DNA from: Streptacidiphilus jiangxiensis
GTDB lineage: Bacteria; Actinomycetota; Actinomycetes; Streptomycetales; Streptomycetaceae
Length of the DNA: 64,000 nt
Reading direction: 5' to 3'
Assembly (NCBI RefSeq): GCF_900109465.1
Contig: NZ_FOAZ01000006.1
Location: forward strand, 124,001-188,000
The notes under the pieces are model-generated. The model worked only from the letters and a program-made list of their open reading frames with translations. It did not search any database and was not told where the DNA came from. The translations under genes were made by a program, and so were the position numbers. Shown in pieces: positions 24,948-34,023 of this stretch. How positions within the stretch are numbered: the first letter of the stretch is position 1; every line of letters begins with the position of its first letter.

Positions 24948-25928
24948 GGCGGGCTGCTGCGCCTCGGCGTCCGCGCCCCGTGGGAGCGCGTCGCCCGTCG
25001 CGGCCAGGGAGCTCGCGCCCCCGGCGCGCTCGCGGTGGGCACGCTCGACGCGTCGACCCCAGTTCGTGCCCGCGAGGACCAGCACCGCGCCGAGCACCCC
25101 CGTCCAGCCGATCCGGTCTCCGCCCAGGAGCACGCCGACGGCCAGCGCCCAGATCGGCTCGGTGCCCAGCAGCAGACTCACCCGGGAGGGAGAGGTGCTG
25201 CGCACCGCCCACATCTGCACGAAGAACGCGAACACGGTGCACACCAGGGCCAGGTAGAGCAGGTCGGCCCACTGCCCCGCGTGCAGGCGTCCGGCGACCG
25301 CGACCGCGGAGTCGCCGGCCAGGGGGCTGACCGCACAGAACACCACGGCGCCGACGCTCAGCTGCAGCCAGGTCAGGTTCAGCGAGTCGAACTGCCGCCC
25401 CGCAGAGCGGCGGTGCATCACCGTGACGTGGACGGCGCGCACCGCGGCGGCGGCCAGCACCAGCAGGTCGCCCACGGAGGGGGCGCGCAGCGAGGACCCG
25501 CTCGCGAGCAGCGCCACGCCGACGACGGCGAGAACGGCCGCGACGAAGAAGGCGGGCGGCAGCCAGGACCGGGCCACCAGGTTCTCCAGCAGCGGCGTCA
25601 TCACGATGGTCAGACTGATGATCAGGCCGGCATTGGTGGCGGAGGTGCCGGCGACGCCGTAGGTCTCCAGCGTCATGACCGTCGCCAGGATCGCGCCCAG
25701 TAGCAGCCCGGTGCCGATCTCCGCCCGCGAGGCCCGCCGCAGCCGGTGGGCGCAGACGGGGGCCAGCGCCACGGCGGTGAGGAGGAAGCGCAGGCCCAGG
25801 ATCGCGACGACGGTGCGGTCGGTGACGAGGTCCTTCGCCGCGAGGTAGGTCGACCCCCAGACAGCCGCGACGACCAGCAGCAGCCCGTCGACCAGACCGG
25901 TGGGCACAGTGGTGCGCGAGCTGGGCAC
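24945..25928 (-). CDS. EamA/DMT-family drug or metabolite exporter
   Basis: 327 residues with ten membrane segments arranged as two EamA repeats (about 10-140 and 155-290). The family pattern VWGSTYLAAK near the N-terminus and LLGTEPIWALAVGVLLGGD in the last repeat are visible. Such proteins export small metabolites. The neighbours give no clue to substrate. The C-terminal 35 residues are polar and low complexity. Confidence 0.88.
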   Translation of the reverse strand: MPSSRTTVPTGLVDGLLLVVAAVWGSTYLAAKDLVTDRTVVAILGLRFLLTAVALAPVCAHRLRRASRAEIGTGLLLGAILATVMTLETYGVAGTSATNAGLIISLTIVMTPLLENLVARSWLPPAFFVAAVLAVVGVALLASGSSLRAPSVGDLLVLAAAAVRAVHVTVMHRRSAGRQFDSLNLTWLQLSVGAVVFCAVSPLAGDSAVAVAGRLHAGQWADLLYLALVCTVFAFFVQMWAVRSTSPSRVSLLLGTEPIWALAVGVLLGGDRIGWTGVLGAVLVLAGTNWGRRVERAHRERAGGASSLAATGDALPRGADAEAQQPA

Positions 25929-26038
25929 GGCGACTCCCCAAGGTGGCGCATGATCGCTTCCGGCCCGACCCTAACGGTGCCGGGCCGTCAGGCCTGCCGG
26001 GATTCCGTCATCCGGGCCCGGGCGGGCTTCTCGCGGAC

Positions 26039-26068
26039 TTGCCACACCCTTCTTGTTAGCGCTAACAA
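26039..26068 (+). promoter_or_regulatory. Candidate promoter of the aldose epimerase gene overlapping the LacI operator
   Basis: TTGCCA at 26039-26044 is followed after 17-18 bases by CTAACA/TAACAA inside the right half of the palindrome. A repressor on the palindrome would block the polymerase. Confidence 0.4.
26053..26068. promoter_or_regulatory. LacI-family operator, perfect 16-bp palindrome
   Basis: TTGTTAGC followed directly by GCTAACAA: a perfect even palindrome with the central CG typical of LacI-family sites. It lies 42 bases before the aldose epimerase start, so that gene should be induced by a sugar. No LacI gene is adjacent; the two in this window are 17-20 kb away and are linked to a different motif. 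Confidence 0.75.
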
Positions 26069-26110
26069 TGGACCTCCACGCCGCACCGACCCATGCCGAG
26101 GAGCATCGAC

Positions 26111-27208
26111 GTGAGCGTCCTGCCCACCGCGCCCGTCCGGGAGTTCCGCCGGGACCGGCTCGCCGTCCTGCCCGACGGACGCGCCGTCACCCGCTGGACC
26201 TTCGGCTGGCCGGGGCTGGTGACCGCGCAGGTCCTGGACCTCGGGGCCCGCCTGTACGCGCTGCAGGTCCCCGACCGGTCCGGGCGGCTCGACGAGGTCG
26301 TGCTGTCCCCCGCCGATCCTGCGGACTTCCTCGGCCCGGCCCGCTACGTCGGCGCCACCATCGGCCGCTACGCGAACCGCATCGCCGACGGCGACCTGCC
26401 CCTGGGCACACGGAGGCACGCCCTCGCCACCCAGGAGGACGGGATCTGCCTGCACGGCGGCCCCGACGGCTTCGACACACGCCTGTGGGACGGCCGCCCC
26501 CTGGAGGAGGGCGGGCAGCTCGGCCTGCGCTTCCGTCTGCACAGCCCCGACGGGGACCAGGGCTTTCCCGGCGCCCTGACCGCCACGGTCGACTACCTGC
26601 TCGACCCGACGGGCGCCCTGACGCTCCGCTACCACGCGGTCGCCGACGCCCCCACCGTCGTCAACCTCACCAACCACGCCTACTTCGACCTGTCCGGTGG
26701 CCGCGACGGCGACGTCCTCGACCACGAGCTGCAGGTCGAGGCGGACCAGTACCTCCCGATCGGCGCCGACCTCCTCCCCCTCGGCCCTGACGCGCCGGTG
26801 GCCGGCACGCCGTTCGACCTGCTGCGCTCGCGGCGCCTCGGCGCGGCGATCGACGACACCCACGCCCAGCTCGACCGCGCGGGTGACGGGTTCGACCACA
26901 ACTGGGTGCTGCGGGACGCGGTCGGCCTGCGCCGCGTCGCCACGCTCGCGCATCCCGCGAGCGGCCGACGGGTCGAGTGCTGGACGACCGAGCCGGGTCT
27001 TCAGGTCTACACCGGCAACCACTTCGGGCTCGACTCCGCCGGGTTCGTCACGGCCGCCGGCGGCCGCTGCGCCACGTACGCGGGCGTCGCCCTGGAGACG
27101 CAGCGCTTCCCGGACTCCCCGCACCATCCCACCTACCCGAGCGCCGCGTTGGTGCCCGGCGAGGAGTACCGCTCGACGACGGTGTACCGCTTCGGCGTCG
27201 ACCACTGA
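26111..27208 (+). CDS. Aldose 1-epimerase (mutarotase), first copy
   Basis: 365 residues. GTG 26111 is chosen since GAGGAG lies 7 bases upstream; an ATG at 26093 is in frame but has no ribosome site. Family motifs: GATIGRYANRIADG, CLHGGPDGFD, NLTNHAYFDLSG with the catalytic His, and ALETQRFPDSPHHP with the catalytic Glu near the end. It interconverts alpha and beta anomers of galactose, glucose or arabinose. A LacI-type operator stands in its promoter. It forms a single transcription unit. Confidence 0.92.
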   Translation: MSVLPTAPVREFRRDRLAVLPDGRAVTRWTFGWPGLVTAQVLDLGARLYALQVPDRSGRLDEVVLSPADPADFLGPARYVGATIGRYANRIADGDLPLGTRRHALATQEDGICLHGGPDGFDTRLWDGRPLEEGGQLGLRFRLHSPDGDQGFPGALTATVDYLLDPTGALTLRYHAVADAPTVVNLTNHAYFDLSGGRDGDVLDHELQVEADQYLPIGADLLPLGPDAPVAGTPFDLLRSRRLGAAIDDTHAQLDRAGDGFDHNWVLRDAVGLRRVATLAHPASGRRVECWTTEPGLQVYTGNHFGLDSAGFVTAAGGRCATYAGVALETQRFPDSPHHPTYPSAALVPGEEYRSTTVYRFGVDH

Positions 27209-27406
27209 CGCGGGACAACACAGTCGGCCACCGTCCGTTCGCCCGGGAGGGTCGGGTCGGACATCAGGACGGGGTGCCACGCTGCCGCAGCGGGCAGCCG
27301 TCGGCCGAGCGCATGGGTCCACGCCCCCGGGCCACGGGCCCGGCGGCGGGTTCTATGCTGGCGCCCTCCGGTAGGAGCCGCAGCACGACCAGGAGAGCGA
27401 GGCGGC

Positions 27407-28255
27407 ATGCGCAAGGCACCGCTGTCGGCACTGCCGCCCACCATGGCGGAGGCGGCCGTGGCGCGGCGGGGGCGGCGGCATGCGGTGCTGGCCGCCGTGC
27501 TCGGCGTGGTGTTCGCCGTCGGCTCGGTCGCGTGCTGGGTCGGCTTCGCGGCGAACGACGCCGCGATCGACGCCTTCCTCGCCGCCCGCCCCTGCGCGCC
27601 CACCACGCGGGTGGCCGCGGACGCGGACTGCCTGGTGTCCGCCACCGGCGAGGTCGGCAGCACCTACGTGACGCAGGACAAGTACCAGAACGCGCATCTG
27701 GTCCTCCGCGACGTCGTGGCACCGTTCCCGGTGCCCGGGGTGTCCGCGGCCGGGGGCCTGGACGTGTGGCTCGCGTCAAGGGCCATGGTCGACGTCGTCA
27801 AGCCCGGGGACCGGACGACGCTGGCGCTGTGGAAGGGCGCCGTCGTGGGGGTGAGCGCGGACGGGGCCTCGGACGGCACGATCGACACCCCGAAACGCGA
27901 CGCGACGTCCATCACCTTGATCCTCGCCCTCTATTCCACCGTCTACGCCCTCGTCGCGTTCGCCTACCTCGCCCCGGCCACCCGGCGCGAGGCCGGTGCG
28001 ACGACGGCCGACCGGCGGCGCGCGCGACTCAAGCGGCTGTGGCCGTTCAGCTGGATCCTCGCCACCCTCGGCCTTGCCGGGTACGGCTCGATGGCGGTGT
28101 TCGCCACACCGCTCCCCCTGGTGCTGACGTGCACGTTCGCCGCGCTCGTCGGAGTCAGCGTCGTGGCCGTGGTGGTGGTCCGGCCGGGGCTGCCGGCGCG
28201 GCCGTTGCGGCAACCGCCGGTGCACCTGCCCTCCGCGACCACCCCGTTCGAGTAG
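27407..28255 (+). CDS. Membrane protein of unknown function with an extracytoplasmic domain
   Basis: 282 residues: one membrane helix (about 25-48), an extracytoplasmic domain of about 130 residues with a possible disulfide (Cys in RPCAPTTRV and DADCLVS), then three membrane helices (about 178-200, 223-243 and 246-266). The ribosome site GGAGAG is upstream. I recognise no catalytic motif. It converges with the ABC exporter operon with only one base between stops. Confidence 0.7.
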   Translation: MRKAPLSALPPTMAEAAVARRGRRHAVLAAVLGVVFAVGSVACWVGFAANDAAIDAFLAARPCAPTTRVAADADCLVSATGEVGSTYVTQDKYQNAHLVLRDVVAPFPVPGVSAAGGLDVWLASRAMVDVVKPGDRTTLALWKGAVVGVSADGASDGTIDTPKRDATSITLILALYSTVYALVAFAYLAPATRREAGATTADRRRARLKRLWPFSWILATLGLAGYGSMAVFATPLPLVLTCTFAALVGVSVVAVVVVRPGLPARPLRQPPVHLPSATTPFE

Positions 28256-28256
28256 G

Positions 28257-29087
28257 TCAGCTCTTCAGGCGGCGCTCCAGGCGCCTCGCGCCGACCACCA
28301 GGGCGATCAGGCCCAGCACGGTCAGGAACGCGGCGGACGTCAACAGCCCCGGCCCGACGTGGCCCAGCGCGGGCTCCCGCAGCAGCTCGATGCTGTGGTA
28401 GAGCGGGAGCAGCTCCACCAGGACCCGGATCGGGTGCGGGTAGACGGTGACGGGGTAGAAGGTCGTCGCGAACAGGAACATCGGCAGCATGACCAGCTGC
28501 ACGAGTTGGAAGTCGCGGGGGCTGCGGAAGAACGTCGTGGCCGCCAGCCCGATCGCGCCGAAGCAGAAGGCCGTGAGGACCGCCCCCGGCAGGGCCAGCA
28601 GCGCCCAGGGCGAGCTGACGAAGCCGAGGGCGCCGATCACGGCGAGGAATCCGGTGCAGGCGACGACGCCGCGCAGCACGGCCCAGGCGATCTCGCCGAG
28701 GGCGACGTCCCACACGGTCAGCGGGGTCGTCACCAGCGAGTCGTAGACACGGTCGTCCGTGAGCTTGAAGTAGACGGAGTAGGTCGTCTCGTTGAGGGCA
28801 CCGTTCATCGCGGTGGTCGCCAGCAGCGCGGGGGCCACGAAGCGGCTGTAGCCGACGTGGGTCCCGTCAAGGCCGGGGACGTGGCCGATCAGGCCCCCGA
28901 TGCCGACGCCCATGGCGAACAGGTAGAGCAGGGGTTCGAGGATCTCGGCGGTGAACAGCGCCCAGGTGTGCCGGTTGACCATGAGGTTGCGCTCGACGAG
29001 CAGCCAGGCCCGGCCGGGCAGGCGACCCTTGGCGCGGGCGGGGCCGCGGACCGCGTGCGGGCCGGGCGGGGAGGCGAGAGTGGTCAT
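28257..29087 (-). CDS. ABC-2 type exporter permease (second of two)
   Basis: 276 residues with six membrane segments and the ABC-2 permease fold (NRHTWALFTAEILEPLLYLFAMGVG). It pairs with the permease at 29109 and the ATPase at 29913. DrrB/NodJ-type systems of this kind export antibiotics or lipo-oligosaccharides. The 21-base gap to the previous gene suggests coupled translation. Confidence 0.88.
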   Translation of the reverse strand: MTTLASPPGPHAVRGPARAKGRLPGRAWLLVERNLMVNRHTWALFTAEILEPLLYLFAMGVGIGGLIGHVPGLDGTHVGYSRFVAPALLATTAMNGALNETTYSVYFKLTDDRVYDSLVTTPLTVWDVALGEIAWAVLRGVVACTGFLAVIGALGFVSSPWALLALPGAVLTAFCFGAIGLAATTFFRSPRDFQLVQLVMLPMFLFATTFYPVTVYPHPIRVLVELLPLYHSIELLREPALGHVGPGLLTSAAFLTVLGLIALVVGARRLERRLKS

Positions 29088-29108
29088 GGGTGGCGGTCGC
29101 TCCTCGGG

Positions 29109-29879
29109 TCAGCCGTGCAGGCGGCGGGTGTAGGCGCGGCGCCCGGCCACGAGGCCGGCGCCGGCGAGGGCGGCGAGGTAGGTGGTGTGCAGCAGGACGG
29201 AGCCGGCCGTCGCGGTGCCCTCGGCCAGGCCCCGGCACAGGTCGACGCCGTGCCACAGCGGCGTGAGCCGGGCCAGGACGCGGAGCGCCGCAGGGAGTTG
29301 GCCGATGGTGAAGAAGGTGCCGGAGAACATGTAGAGCGGCATCAGCACGAACCGCAGCAGCGACATCAGCGGGGTGGGTCCGTCGAGCCCCACCGCCCAG
29401 GCGGCGATGGGCGCGGCGAAGGCCAGACCGGTGAGCAGCGCCGCCGGGACCAGCAGCAGGGTGCGCGGGGTGTGGAAGCCGTCGAAGCAGAACAGGACAG
29501 CGACGAAGGCCGACGCCGAGGTGAGCAGTCGGAACGCGACGAAGAGCAGGTGCCCGGCGTGGACGTCCCGAGGCTCCAGCGGCGTTGCCACGGCCGCGCG
29601 GTAACTCCCCTGCGGGCGCACGGCGGTGAGGACGGGTCGGCCGGCCTCGACGAACGCCGTCTGCATGCTGGCGGCGGCGAGCAGTCCCGGGGCGAGGTAC
29701 TGCAGGTAGGGGGTCCCGTGCAGCGGGGCGGATCCGGGCCCGACGAGGCGGCCGAGACCGACGCCCATGGCGGTCAGGAAGAGCAGCGGGTTGGCCACGC
29801 TGATCACGACGGTGCCGCGCCAGGTACGGCGGTAGTGCCGCATCCAGTAGGAGAACTCGCGCCAGGCGAGCGGGCTCAT
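29109..29879 (-). CDS. ABC-2 type exporter permease (first of two)
   Basis: 256 residues with six membrane segments; starts MSPLAWREFSYWMRHYRRTW, as expected for NodJ-like permeases. It lies between the ATPase (33-base gap) and the second permease. Two different permease subunits with one ATPase suggest a heterodimeric channel. Substrate unknown. Confidence 0.88.
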   Translation of the reverse strand: MSPLAWREFSYWMRHYRRTWRGTVVISVANPLLFLTAMGVGLGRLVGPGSAPLHGTPYLQYLAPGLLAAASMQTAFVEAGRPVLTAVRPQGSYRAAVATPLEPRDVHAGHLLFVAFRLLTSASAFVAVLFCFDGFHTPRTLLLVPAALLTGLAFAAPIAAWAVGLDGPTPLMSLLRFVLMPLYMFSGTFFTIGQLPAALRVLARLTPLWHGVDLCRGLAEGTATAGSVLLHTTYLAALAGAGLVAGRRAYTRRLHG

Positions 29880-29912
29880 GCGAGTGCCTTTCGAAGCAGC
29901 CGGGCGGGATGG

Positions 29913-30902
29913 CTAGTCGGTCAGGGAGCGGCCGGTGAGGGTGAGGAACACGTCCTCCAGGGTGGCGCGGCGCACCAGCGTGGCGACCGGCTGCACGGAG
30001 CGGTCGTGCACGGCGGCGAGTGCGGCGTCGCCGTCCGCGGTGTAGAGCAGCACGCGGTCGGGCAGCACCTCGGTCCGGTCGGCGACGTCGATGTCCTCCA
30101 GCCGGTGGGCCATCTCCTGCTGGGCGCCCGGGGCGAAGCGCAGCTCCAGGACCTCCGGCGAGGAGTGACGCTCGATCAGCTCGCGCGGCGAGCCCTCGGC
30201 GACGATGCGGCCGTGGTCCATGACCACGAGGTGGTCGCAGAGTTGCTCGGCCTCGTCCATGTAGTGAGTGGTGAGCACGAGGGTGACGCCCTGCTGCTTG
30301 AGCCGGAACAGCCGGTCCCACAGGACGTGGCGGGCCTGGGGGTCGAGGCCGGTGGTGGGCTCGTCCAGGAGCAGGATCTCGGGGTCGTTGACGAGTGAGC
30401 GGGCGATGGTGAGGCGGCGGCGCATGCCTCCCGACAGCGCCGACACCTTGGTGTCGCTCTTCTCCACGAGCTGCGCGAACTCCAGCAGTTCGCGGGCGCG
30501 CTCGCGGGCACGGGCCCGGCCGAGGCCGAAGTAGCGCCCGTAGACCAGGAGGTTCTCCTCGACGGTGAGCTCCATGTCGAGCGAGTCGTCCTGCGGCACC
30601 ACGCCGATGCGGGCGCGGATCCGGGCGCCGTCACGCAGCGGGTCCATGCCCAGGACGCGCAGCGTGCCGCCGCTGGGCCGGGACACGCACGCGATCATGC
30701 GCATGGTGGTGGACTTCCCGGCGCCGTTGGCGCCGAGAAAGCCGAACGCCTCACCGCGGCGCAGGGTGAAGTCGATCCCGTCGACGGCCCTGACCTCTCC
30801 GCCCGGGTGCACCTTGGTGAGCGCTTCGGCGTAGGCCAGCACCCGGCGCGGGTCGGTCCCGGCGGCGGCGACGGCTTCCAGGACGGGGCTTCGGTCGGTC
30901 AT
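29913..30902 (-). CDS. ABC exporter ATPase, DrrA/NodI-like
   Basis: 329 residues from an ATG with GGGGAG upstream. Walker A is GANGAGKST (57-65), the signature LSGGMRRRL and Walker B ILLLDEPTTGLD follow, and the H-loop is in LTTHYMDEAEQL. The C-terminal 90 residues form the regulatory domain of DrrA-like ATPases. It powers the two downstream permeases. The upstream acetyltransferase frame runs about 150 bases into this gene in another frame. Confidence 0.93.
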   Translation of the reverse strand: MTDRSPVLEAVAAAGTDPRRVLAYAEALTKVHPGGEVRAVDGIDFTLRRGEAFGFLGANGAGKSTTMRMIACVSRPSGGTLRVLGMDPLRDGARIRARIGVVPQDDSLDMELTVEENLLVYGRYFGLGRARARERARELLEFAQLVEKSDTKVSALSGGMRRRLTIARSLVNDPEILLLDEPTTGLDPQARHVLWDRLFRLKQQGVTLVLTTHYMDEAEQLCDHLVVMDHGRIVAEGSPRELIERHSSPEVLELRFAPGAQQEMAHRLEDIDVADRTEVLPDRVLLYTADGDAALAAVHDRSVQPVATLVRRATLEDVFLTLTGRSLTD

Positions 30903-31779
30903 CGGTGTGCTCCCCACGCGGCTCGGCAACGCGAGGGGAATCTAGTGAGCCACCACCCCTGACCGCAACCAATAAACGAGAGTGCGAAAGAAGACGACAG
31001 ATTGAAGGAGATTCACAGCCGCATCCGAGGCAGGACCGAATCCGGTAGTGGTAGGAGTGCGAGACCCGGAAGCCGAGGCCCTCGTAGAGTCGGCGAGCCG
31101 GGCCGTTGTCCTCCTCGACCTGCAGATACAGGGTCCCGGCGCCGCGCGCGGCGGCCCAGCGGGCGCCGACGTGCAGGAGCGCGGTGGCGACGCCCCGGCG
31201 CCGATGGTCGGGGTGGGTGGCCATGCAGAACACCCCGGCACAACCGGGCGCGGCCACGAAGAGCCCGATCCCCACGACGCGCCCCTCGTGGGTGGCGCTC
31301 AGATAGGCGGCCGGGCCGGGGACATGGACCAGGACCCGGTCGGCCACCGAACGGCTGCCGTCATGCCCGTCGAGGTCGACGAACGCGTCCAGCCAGGCCC
31401 GGGCGGGGTGTTCGGCAAGGCCGACCTCCAACGGCCCGGCCGGACAGGAGGTGATGACGACTTCGTCGGTGACGGCGGTGCAGACGAGCGTGGGCGCGGC
31501 CCGGCGGTAGCCGCGGTCGGCCAGCAGCGCGTCCAGCGCGACATGGTCCTCGGCGGGGGCCACCTGCACGACGGCGGGCAGATCACGGGCGGCGTAGAAC
31601 TCCTCGACACGGGCGAGCGAGGCCCGCGGCGCAACTGCCGTCCCGTACGGCACGGCCGAGTTGGAGCGTCGGCGCGAGACACCGGGCGTTCGGCGCAGCA
31701 GCCACCCGTCCTGCTCCACGGCCTCGGCGGCCGGCCACGCCTGCGCGGCGTGACGCTCGATCAGCGACCTGTCGATCAA
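30751..31779 (-). CDS. GNAT acetyltransferase whose frame runs on into the next gene
   Basis: A TTG start (GAGGAG 7 bases upstream) is preferred over GTG 31809, giving 342 residues. The GNAT fold is complete by about 31035: acetyl-CoA loop HPDHRRRGVATALL, then LYLQVEEDNGPARRLYEGLGF and HSYHYRIR, a normal family end. About 94 further residues (to 30751) look unlike the family, are Arg/Gly-rich and overlap the start of the ABC ATPase gene out of frame by about 150 bases. The normal stop has probably been lost by substitution or indel. Substrate unknown. Confidence 0.7.
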   Translation of the reverse strand: MIDRSLIERHAAQAWPAAEAVEQDGWLLRRTPGVSRRRSNSAVPYGTAVAPRASLARVEEFYAARDLPAVVQVAPAEDHVALDALLADRGYRRAAPTLVCTAVTDEVVITSCPAGPLEVGLAEHPARAWLDAFVDLDGHDGSRSVADRVLVHVPGPAAYLSATHEGRVVGIGLFVAAPGCAGVFCMATHPDHRRRGVATALLHVGARWAAARGAGTLYLQVEEDNGPARRLYEGLGFRVSHSYHYRIRSCLGCGCESPSICRLLSHSRLLVAVRGGGSLDSPRVAEPRGEHTDDRPKPRPGSRRRRRDRPAPGAGLRRSAHQGAPGRRGQGRRRDRLHPAPR

Positions 31780-31902
31780 CGTGCTCTCCTCGTGGCTGTG
31801 TCCGTGCACTCCCGTGCGACCCGGTGGGCCACCGGCAGAATGGCGCGGAAGGATCTTTCAGGTCCACCACGCATTGCTTCACAGACCTGTTAGGAACACT
31901 TG

Positions 31903-32820
31903 ATGTTGGATCCGATCCGACTGCTCCTGCTGCGGGAGCTGGCCGATCGCGGCACCATGACGGCCGTCGCCGCCGCCTGCGGGTACACCTCCTCGGCCGT
32001 GTCCCAGCAACTGGCCGTGCTGGAGCGGGAGGCGGGGGTGCCGCTGCTCGAGCGGGCGGGCCGCCGGGTCCGACTGACGCACGAGGGCGAGCGCCTGGTC
32101 GCGCACGCCCGCATCGTGCTCGCCGCCCTGGAGAGCGCGGAGCGCGACCTTCGTGCCGCCGACACCCCGCGCGGGCCCGTCGACCTCGCCTGCTTCTCCA
32201 CCTTCGCCGCCGTGCACGTCGTCCCGGCCCTGATCACGGCCCGCGAGCTCCACCCCGAGCTGCGGATCTCCCTCCACGAGCTGGAGCCGCCCGAGGCGCT
32301 CGACGCGCTGCGCGAGCGACGCTGCGAGGTGGCCGTCGGCTACACCTACAACCTGACGCCCGCGCCCGCGCCGCCCGAGTTCGAGGTCCATCCACTGGCC
32401 GTCGAGCCGGTGCTGCTGGCGGTGTCCGCCGGCACGGATCCCGCCGCCCCGGACGCCGATGCGGGCCCGGTGGACCTGAGGCGGCTGGCGGACGTGCCGT
32501 GGATCGTGGGGTCGCGCGAGGACGGCAGCACGGCGCTGGTCCGCCGGGTCTGTGCGATCGCCGGCTTCACCCCCCGGATCGGCCACGCCGTCGACGACTA
32601 CCAGCTCGTCCTGCGCATGGTGGCGCACGGGCTGGGGGTGGCCCTGGTCCCGCGGCTGGCCGCGCTCGCCCACAGCCCCGGCCCGGGGGTACGGCTGCGG
32701 TCGATCGCGGGCCCGGAGCCGACCCGGTCCGTCCATGCCTGGACCCATCCTTCGAGCGCAGCCCGGCCGGCCGTCGACGCCGTCCTCGCCCTGCTGCGCT
32801 CGGCGGCCTCCGCCGACTGA
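31903..32820 (+). CDS. LysR-family transcriptional regulator
   Basis: 305 residues. The N-terminal winged helix-turn-helix (1-60) shows GTMTAVAAACGYTSSAVSQQLAVLERE with the LysR recognition helix; residues about 90-300 form the effector-binding domain. It is of the group in which the first helix begins MLDPIRLLLLRELADRG. It is divergent from the acetyltransferase with about 120 bases between them, the usual arrangement for a LysR target. Confidence 0.92.
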   Translation: MLDPIRLLLLRELADRGTMTAVAAACGYTSSAVSQQLAVLEREAGVPLLERAGRRVRLTHEGERLVAHARIVLAALESAERDLRAADTPRGPVDLACFSTFAAVHVVPALITARELHPELRISLHELEPPEALDALRERRCEVAVGYTYNLTPAPAPPEFEVHPLAVEPVLLAVSAGTDPAAPDADAGPVDLRRLADVPWIVGSREDGSTALVRRVCAIAGFTPRIGHAVDDYQLVLRMVAHGLGVALVPRLAALAHSPGPGVRLRSIAGPEPTRSVHAWTHPSSAARPAVDAVLALLRSAASAD

Positions 32821-33028
32821 GTCACGCCTCGGCGGCCTTGCGAAACCAGGGTCGTTCGACCACGTGCGGAACCATGGGCCGGAGCCCTTGCACGGGCGGG
32901 GCCTCCACAGACGAGTGACAGGACGGCGTTCGCAAGGCAGACTGGGCGCCGCCCGGCCCGAGGCCGAGCGCGGCGGGCGGACCCGAGGCACAGGTGCGCG
33001 CGCTGTAGTCAGTCAACGGGGAGTCCGC

Positions 33029-33376
33029 ATGTCCCGCACCATCTCCAGCCTGGTCGGTGAGCCGCTGTCGCAGCTCAACGCCGAGGTCACCGCCGCCGGC
33101 GCCACGCTCGCACCGACCGGCGACCCGCAGGCCGTCCGCGCCGCGACCGACCGCGCCCTGGGCGCGGCAGCCGCCATCGCGGCCCTGGACGACGCGGACC
33201 TGCTCTGCGAACCGGCCCACGACCCCCGCGCCCTGCGGCGCGCCCACGAGACGCTGTGCGCCGCCCGCACCACGGCGCTGGCGCTCGCCGTGCCGACCGG
33301 CAGCGTCGAGGGCATCGACGCGGTCCTCCAGGCCATCGCCAAGGGCCTGGACACCAAGCGCGTGCCCTCCGCCTGA
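33029..33376 (+). CDS. Hypothetical protein, Ala-rich helical
   Basis: 115 residues, helix-forming, with 30% Ala, no membrane segment and one clear ribosome site (GGGGAG before the ATG). I recognise no family. A hairpin at 33482-33501 after the stop may end its transcript. Confidence 0.55.
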   Translation: MSRTISSLVGEPLSQLNAEVTAAGATLAPTGDPQAVRAATDRALGAAAAIAALDDADLLCEPAHDPRALRRAHETLCAARTTALALAVPTGSVEGIDAVLQAIAKGLDTKRVPSA

Positions 33377-33481
33377 CCCGGCCGGTCGGCGGCGACGACG
33401 ACCGCGACGGCTGAGCCGGCTGAGCCGGCGGCGGAGCCGACTGCAACGAAACACCACTCCCGACGCACTGATACGAGTGGA

Positions 33482-33501
33482 GGCCCTCCGACCGGAGGGC
33501 C
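33482..33501 (+). terminator. 8-bp hairpin before the ECF sigma gene
   Basis: GGCCCTCC and GGAGGGCC pair perfectly around GACC. It is 106 bases after the stop of the Ala-rich protein and immediately before the ribosome site of the sigma gene, so it is either a terminator or a structure in the sigma leader. Confidence 0.4.
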
Positions 33502-33516
33502 GGGGGAGAGGTGGGC

Positions 33517-34023
33517 ATGGGGCAGGACGACAGCGCCCTGCAGGAGTTCATCCACGGACGGCGCGACCATCTGTTCCGCAGCGCCTTCCTGCTGTGCGGA
33601 GACCGCGACGAGGCGGACGACCTGGTCCAGACGGCACTGCTGAAGGTGATCCTGGCCTGGCGACGCCTGGAGCGGATCGACAGCGTGGAGGCGTTCGCCC
33701 GGCGGACGCTGGTGAACGTGTTCATCGCGTCCCGGCGGCGCATGTGGCGCCGTGAGCAGCCGCACGGCGAGCTGCCGGAACACGCGGCACCGACGGTGGA
33801 CATGGAGGCGGCGTTGGCCGTCCAGGCCGCGTTGGCCAGGCTGCCCGTCAAGCAGCGTGCGGTGCTGGTGCTGCGTTTCTGGGAGGACCTGAGCGTCGAG
33901 GCGACGGCCGACGTGCTCGGCATGCGCCCGGGCACGGTCCGCAGCCACGCCTCGCGCGGCATCGCCGCGCTGCGCGCGTACGTACCCCGTGGGATCGGCC
34001 TGCTGGAGAGGGAGGAAGCATGA
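33517..34023 (+). CDS. ECF sigma factor, SigE-family type
   Basis: 168 residues. Region 2 (LFRSAFLLCGDRDEADDLVQTALLKV) and region 4 (LPVKQRAVLVLRFWEDLSVEATADVLGMRPGTVRSHASRG) are clear. ATG 33517 is preferred since GGGGGAGAGG lies just upstream; GTG 33511 is in frame. Its stop overlaps the next start by 4 bases, so it is translationally coupled to a single-span membrane protein that is likely its anti-sigma partner. Confidence 0.92.
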   Translation: MGQDDSALQEFIHGRRDHLFRSAFLLCGDRDEADDLVQTALLKVILAWRRLERIDSVEAFARRTLVNVFIASRRRMWRREQPHGELPEHAAPTVDMEAALAVQAALARLPVKQRAVLVLRFWEDLSVEATADVLGMRPGTVRSHASRGIAALRAYVPRGIGLLEREEA

